From SIG480 sp045614365 (GTDB taxonomy: Bacteria; Bacillota; Clostridia; Oscillospirales; JAAYXM01), in assembly GCA_045614365.1 (NCBI GenBank), contig JAZLCV010000133.1:1-9605 (forward strand): 9,605 bases of DNA, given 5' to 3'. Shown in pieces: positions 7,205 to 9,605 of this stretch. The number at the start of each line of letters is the position of its first letter. Within the stretch, counting starts at the first letter, position 1. Under the pieces are notes generated by a model. The model saw nothing but the letters and a program-made list of their open reading frames with translations, searched no databases and was not told the DNA's origin. The position numbers and the translations under genes were made by a program.

Positions 7205-9420
7205 ATATGTACCGTTATTCTCTCGAGTACAACAAGTGGTACTTTGTCTTCGACTGCAGTATCATATGCCTTGATTTCTCCGACTTCATTAAGCCATGTG
7301 AAGAACTCATAGGTTTTACTGTAGGAAACAAGCTTTCCATCTCGCGTCCAACCGTGTTCTGATGTTCCCTCCGGCTTATTTGAGCTGTCATAACCGTTCA
7401 GTGCAGTATACTGTGCCATTGCTTTTGAAACACCGTCCGGGATTTCTGTTTCTGCGTAATTCTCAGACGTAAGCTTGGTTACGTTATCTTCAAGAAGCCA
7501 GTGTGCAAACTCATACCCGGTAAGCGTTGCTGTTGGAAGTTCAGTTACCTTTCCGTCTGCAATTGCCTTGCTATCAACATAATCTCCGTTCCAGTTGAAG
7601 AAATCGAGATACTTCGTTTCTTCCTCAACCTCAGTATAAATTGCAGTAAGTGCAATATTTGCATATGGGTTTACGGTTACGGTATTCTCAGAACTGTAGT
7701 ATCTGCCTGTTGCAGCACTTCCGAGCACCCAGTAATGGAATTTGTAACCGATAACGTTATCCTCTGCTGTTGCAGTAAGTGTTGCACCTGGATTAAGAGT
7801 TCCGGTTGCAATATTGTCTGTTGCTTCGCTGAGCTGAGTTCCGTTTGCCGTTACTGCAGAAGCACAGTTCGCATCACTTACAAATACGCCGTAGTTTATC
7901 TCTGTCGGTGCTGCTTCCGGTTCTTCCGGCTCTTCTACAGGAGCTTCTGTTACTTCGATTGTTGCAGTGGCAGAAAACTCACCTACTGTTGCGGTGATTG
8001 TTGCAGTACCTACTGCCTTTGCGGTAACTGTTCCGTCCGGAGCAATGTCGATAACATCAGTCTCTTCGGTTACGGTATATGTTACAAAGCTATCTACAAC
8101 GGACTTTTCCCCTGCCATAACCTTGACTGTTGATGTTTCATCGACTTCAAGTGTCGTAGGTGCATTAAGAGTGATTGAGGAAACATCAACAGGTGTAAGG
8201 GTGAGGGATGAAATTCTGAGATTGCCTCCTGCACCCGTAAAGAAAGAAATCATCAAGTCATTTTTACCGTTGCAATATACAAGCTCATCTAACTCATTGT
8301 CTTGATTTTGCGCTGAATTTATGTTGAAATTATATGACGTTCCGTTTCTGCTTTCCGGAACAGTATACTCTTCTACAGTAGTCTTTTGAGAATCAATATC
8401 CTCCATATAAAATTCAGCTTTGGTTGCTGTATTTTCTCCAGTGGATGGGCACAAGCTTACAGCATAAAAACTCGGTACTGTATATGGTTTTTCAAATGCA
8501 AGCGCAAGCTTTGCACCCGATTTATTATTAAAATTCTGACTTGCATCTTGTGAAACGGTATATACACTATATAATCTGAAATATCCGCTTGAAGAAAATT
8601 GTAAAGGTCTTGATGTATTAGTGCTTTTGACTGTATCATAGGTATCATTATCAGCATCAAAATATTTATATCCGTGTGTTCCATAATCTTTTACCGGAAC
8701 AATAGTTGAAGGATATTTAGTTTCTTTATACTCGGGATTGTCGCCATCCCAACTTGATGGCTCTAGGTTTTTATTAATAAAAGTATATGTTTTAGAAGTG
8801 AATGGCTTAAGTGTTAATGATGTAGGCCACATTCTTGTATTATTGGCATACGTTTCACTATCGGAAGCCGATTCTACAGCAAAGACCAATGTGTTTTCCC
8901 CAGCAAAAAGCTCTACTGGAACATTTGATTTAGCCGTATCGTAGGTTGCTGTATTTGTTGAAGAAAAATACTGAATACCGGAAAGTTCTTTGTTTGTTCC
9001 ACTTTTGATTGCAGCCTTAATCGCGTTTTCATCTGCTTTTCCAGGAATCAAATAAACAGCACCGTAGCCACCTGCACCCTTTCCGCTGTTGGCAACTCTT
9101 TGATAATGATATAACTCCGGAAAATACTTTCCAGCAACCGGAACATTTATTGTAAGTGCAACATATTGACCAACAGCAGCAGTTTTTATTTGAATACCGT
9201 ATGTCTGTAGTAAAACACTTGCCCCCTCTACACTTCCGCAATTCCAATACCAATCCGTACCAGATACCTTATCATCTGCGTTATTGTAGCCACTGTTTTT
9301 TGTGCTTGTAAAATCAAATGTAATTTCCGTCGCATCCCCCTCCGCGCCGGCGAAGGAGATGTCTCCGAGCAGAGACAGGCATATACATGCCGTAAGCATA
9401 ATTGAAATAAGCTTTTTCAT
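7201..9420 (-). CDS. Second secreted protein: binding-like modules, Big_2 Ig-like domain and InlB-like repeats (frameshifted near its end)
   Basis: The gene gives 739 residues from ATG 9420 to TGA at 7203, or 820 residues to 6959 if the frameshift near 7222 is repaired. ATG 9420 follows TGGAGG by 8 bases; the in-frame TTG at 9435 lies inside that site and is rejected. Residues 1 to about 26 are a signal peptide (MKKLISIML...SFAGA). Two beta-sandwich modules follow (about 30-206 and 210-412), each ending in a S-L-T-L-x-P strand and resembling the tandem modules of the giant lyase. A Big_2 domain lies at about 413-492 (D-G-T-V-T-A-K-A-V-G-T-A-T-I-T), then the acidic linker EEPEEPEAAP. Two InlB-type or 'bacterial repeat' units follow (about 508-600 and 603-672, with GYKFHYWV and GYEFAHWLL). 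No catalytic domain is recognisable. Its likely role is extracellular carbohydrate binding or adhesion, perhaps as a partner of the lyase. It converges on the AraC gene. Confidence 0.85.
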   Translation of the reverse strand: MKKLISIMLTACICLSLLGDISFAGAEGDATEITFDFTSTKNSGYNNADDKVSGTDWYWNCGSVEGASVLLQTYGIQIKTAAVGQYVALTINVPVAGKYFPELYHYQRVANSGKGAGGYGAVYLIPGKADENAIKAAIKSGTNKELSGIQYFSSTNTATYDTAKSNVPVELFAGENTLVFAVESASDSETYANNTRMWPTSLTLKPFTSKTYTFINKNLEPSSWDGDNPEYKETKYPSTIVPVKDYGTHGYKYFDADNDTYDTVKSTNTSRPLQFSSSGYFRLYSVYTVSQDASQNFNNKSGAKLALAFEKPYTVPSFYAVSLCPSTGENTATKAEFYMEDIDSQKTTVEEYTVPESRNGTSYNFNINSAQNQDNELDELVYCNGKNDLMISFFTGAGGNLRISSLTLTPVDVSSITLNAPTTLEVDETSTVKVMAGEKSVVDSFVTYTVTEETDVIDIAPDGTVTAKAVGTATITATVGEFSATATIEVTEAPVEEPEEPEAAPTEINYGVFVSDANCASAVTANGTQLSEATDNIATGTLNPGATLTATAEDNVIGYKFHYWVLGSAATGRYYSSENTVTVNPYANIALTAIYTEVEEETKYLDFFNWNGDYVDSKAIADGKVTELPTATLTGYEFAHWLLEDNVTKLTSENYAETEIPDGVSKAMAQYTALNGYDSSNKPEGTSEHGWTRDGKLVSYSKTYEFFTWLNEVGEIKAYDTAVEDKVPLVVLERITVHI

Positions 9421-9422
9421 AA

Positions 9423-9434
9423 AAAAATCCTCCA
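9423..9434 (-). promoter_or_regulatory. Ribosome-binding site of the second secreted protein
   Basis: The minus strand reads TGGAGG followed by A and seven T before ATG 9420, spacing 8 bases. It fixes the start in front of the signal peptide. Confidence 0.85.
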
Positions 9435-9455
9435 ATTTAATAAATTGATAACGAA

Positions 9456-9484
9456 ATTATATAAAATCAGAGGATAATTTTCAA
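9456..9484 (-). promoter_or_regulatory. Sigma-A type promoter of the second secreted protein
   Basis: TTGAAA (9484-9479) and consensus TATAAT (9461-9456) are 17 bases apart on the minus strand, predicting a leader of about 30 bases. CCTGAAGTATTG (9493-9482) overlaps the -35, in the same position as in the giant lyase promoter. The shared 16-base motif lies 15 bases further upstream, a usual distance for an activator. Confidence 0.75.
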
Positions 9485-9499
9485 TACTTCAGGAAGATG

Positions 9500-9515
9500 T
9501 TTGCCCACATTTGTA
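9500..9515. promoter_or_regulatory. Shared regulatory motif, copy 2 (candidate AraC-type activator site)
   Basis: TTTGCCCACATTTGTA differs from the copy at 5830-5845 only at one base (A for G at 9509). Relative to the minus-strand promoter it sits just upstream of the -35 box, the classic location for an AraC-family activator. That the regulator in this window binds it is inferred from shared sequence and context. Confidence 0.6.
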
Positions 9516-9535
9516 ATATTTTCTTAACAGATATA

Positions 9536-9579
9536 CAAAAAGTGTTCTTATAGGAACGAATTAAATCCTATAAGAACAC
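9536..9579 (-). terminator. Rho-independent terminator after the tRNA
   Basis: A perfect 14-bp inverted repeat, GTGTTCTTATAGGA (9542-9555) and TCCTATAAGAACAC (9566-9579), with a 10-base loop. On the minus strand the stem is followed by six T (9541-9536). It starts 6 bases after the tRNA CCA end and would end the tRNA transcript before the second secreted protein's promoter. Confidence 0.88.
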
Positions 9580-9585
9580 CTATGC

Positions 9586-9605
9586 TGGTGCGGATAAGAG
9601 GACTT
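9586..9605 (-). tRNA. 3' end of a tRNA gene (partial, runs off the right edge; possibly tRNA-Leu)
   Basis: The minus strand from the edge reads AAGTCCTCTTATCCGCACCA. This parses as the end of the T-loop (AAGT, positions 57-60), T-stem 3' strand CCTCT, acceptor 3' strand TATCCGC, discriminator A and an encoded CCA. The predicted 5' acceptor strand is GCGGATA. An intrinsic terminator follows directly, as usual after a tRNA. GCGGA-type acceptors are common in Firmicutes tRNA-Leu, but the anticodon is outside the window, so identity is a guess. Confidence 0.8.

Noticed and set aside
7212..7227. Programmed -1 ribosomal frameshift
   Set aside because: The junction GAGAGAATAA lacks a slippery heptamer. 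A one-base deletion or assembly error explains it more simply.
7501..8133. 210-codon plus-strand ORF rich in Cys and Tyr
   Set aside because: It is antisense to the second secreted protein. The Cys/Tyr/Ser bias reflects the complement of Thr/Ala/Val-rich codons, with no domain recognised.
9421..9435. In-frame TTG start adding MEDFF to the second secreted protein
   Set aside because: The TTG is part of the TTGGAGG ribosome-binding region, and the signal peptide begins properly at ATG 9420.
9580..9605. C-terminus of a protein ending VLLSAPA-stop at TAG 9582-9580
   Set aside because: The same bases fit a tRNA T-arm, acceptor stem and CCA exactly, with a terminator right after.

Overview
The window looks like chromosomal DNA of a Gram-positive clostridial bacterium, probably gut-associated and of moderate G+C. 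The evidence is strong AAGGAGG/TGGAGG ribosome-binding sites, Sec signal peptides on two very large Ig-repeat secreted proteins, sigma-A type promoters, U-tailed hairpin terminators and a tRNA with encoded CCA. Genus and species cannot be read from the sequence.

The layout is simple. Positions 1-5624 (minus) hold the first 1,874 codons of a giant secreted protein. It has two tandem carbohydrate-binding-like modules, about seven bacterial Ig-like (Big_2-type) domains, two further beta-sandwich modules and the start of a heparinase II/III-like lyase domain preceded by a CxxC...CxxC knuckle. The ORF is open to the left edge, so its C-terminus lies outside. Positions 5625-5908 are a divergent control region rich in palindromes. 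Positions 5909-6895 (plus) encode an AraC-family regulator, followed by a strong terminator. Positions 6959-9420 (minus) are a second secreted protein with two binding-like modules, one Big_2 domain, InlB-like repeats and a clostridial-type C-terminal domain. It is split by a one-base frameshift near 7222, so 739 residues are followed by an out-of-frame tail. Positions 9421-9605 hold its promoter, a terminator, and the 3' end of a tRNA running in from the right edge.

The two secreted proteins share module types, and their promoters share two sequence elements: a 16-base motif (15/16 identical) that also overlaps the AraC gene's own promoter, and a CCTGAAG-TATTG block over the -35 box. The simplest model, an inference, is a small polysaccharide-use locus. 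In it the AraC protein senses a sugar and switches on an extracellular lyase and a non-catalytic binding or adhesion protein. The most noteworthy points are this shared regulatory code, the paired palindromes in the leader of the giant lyase mRNA, the tandem novel-looking modules, and the frameshift. No mobile element, CRISPR array or defence system was seen.
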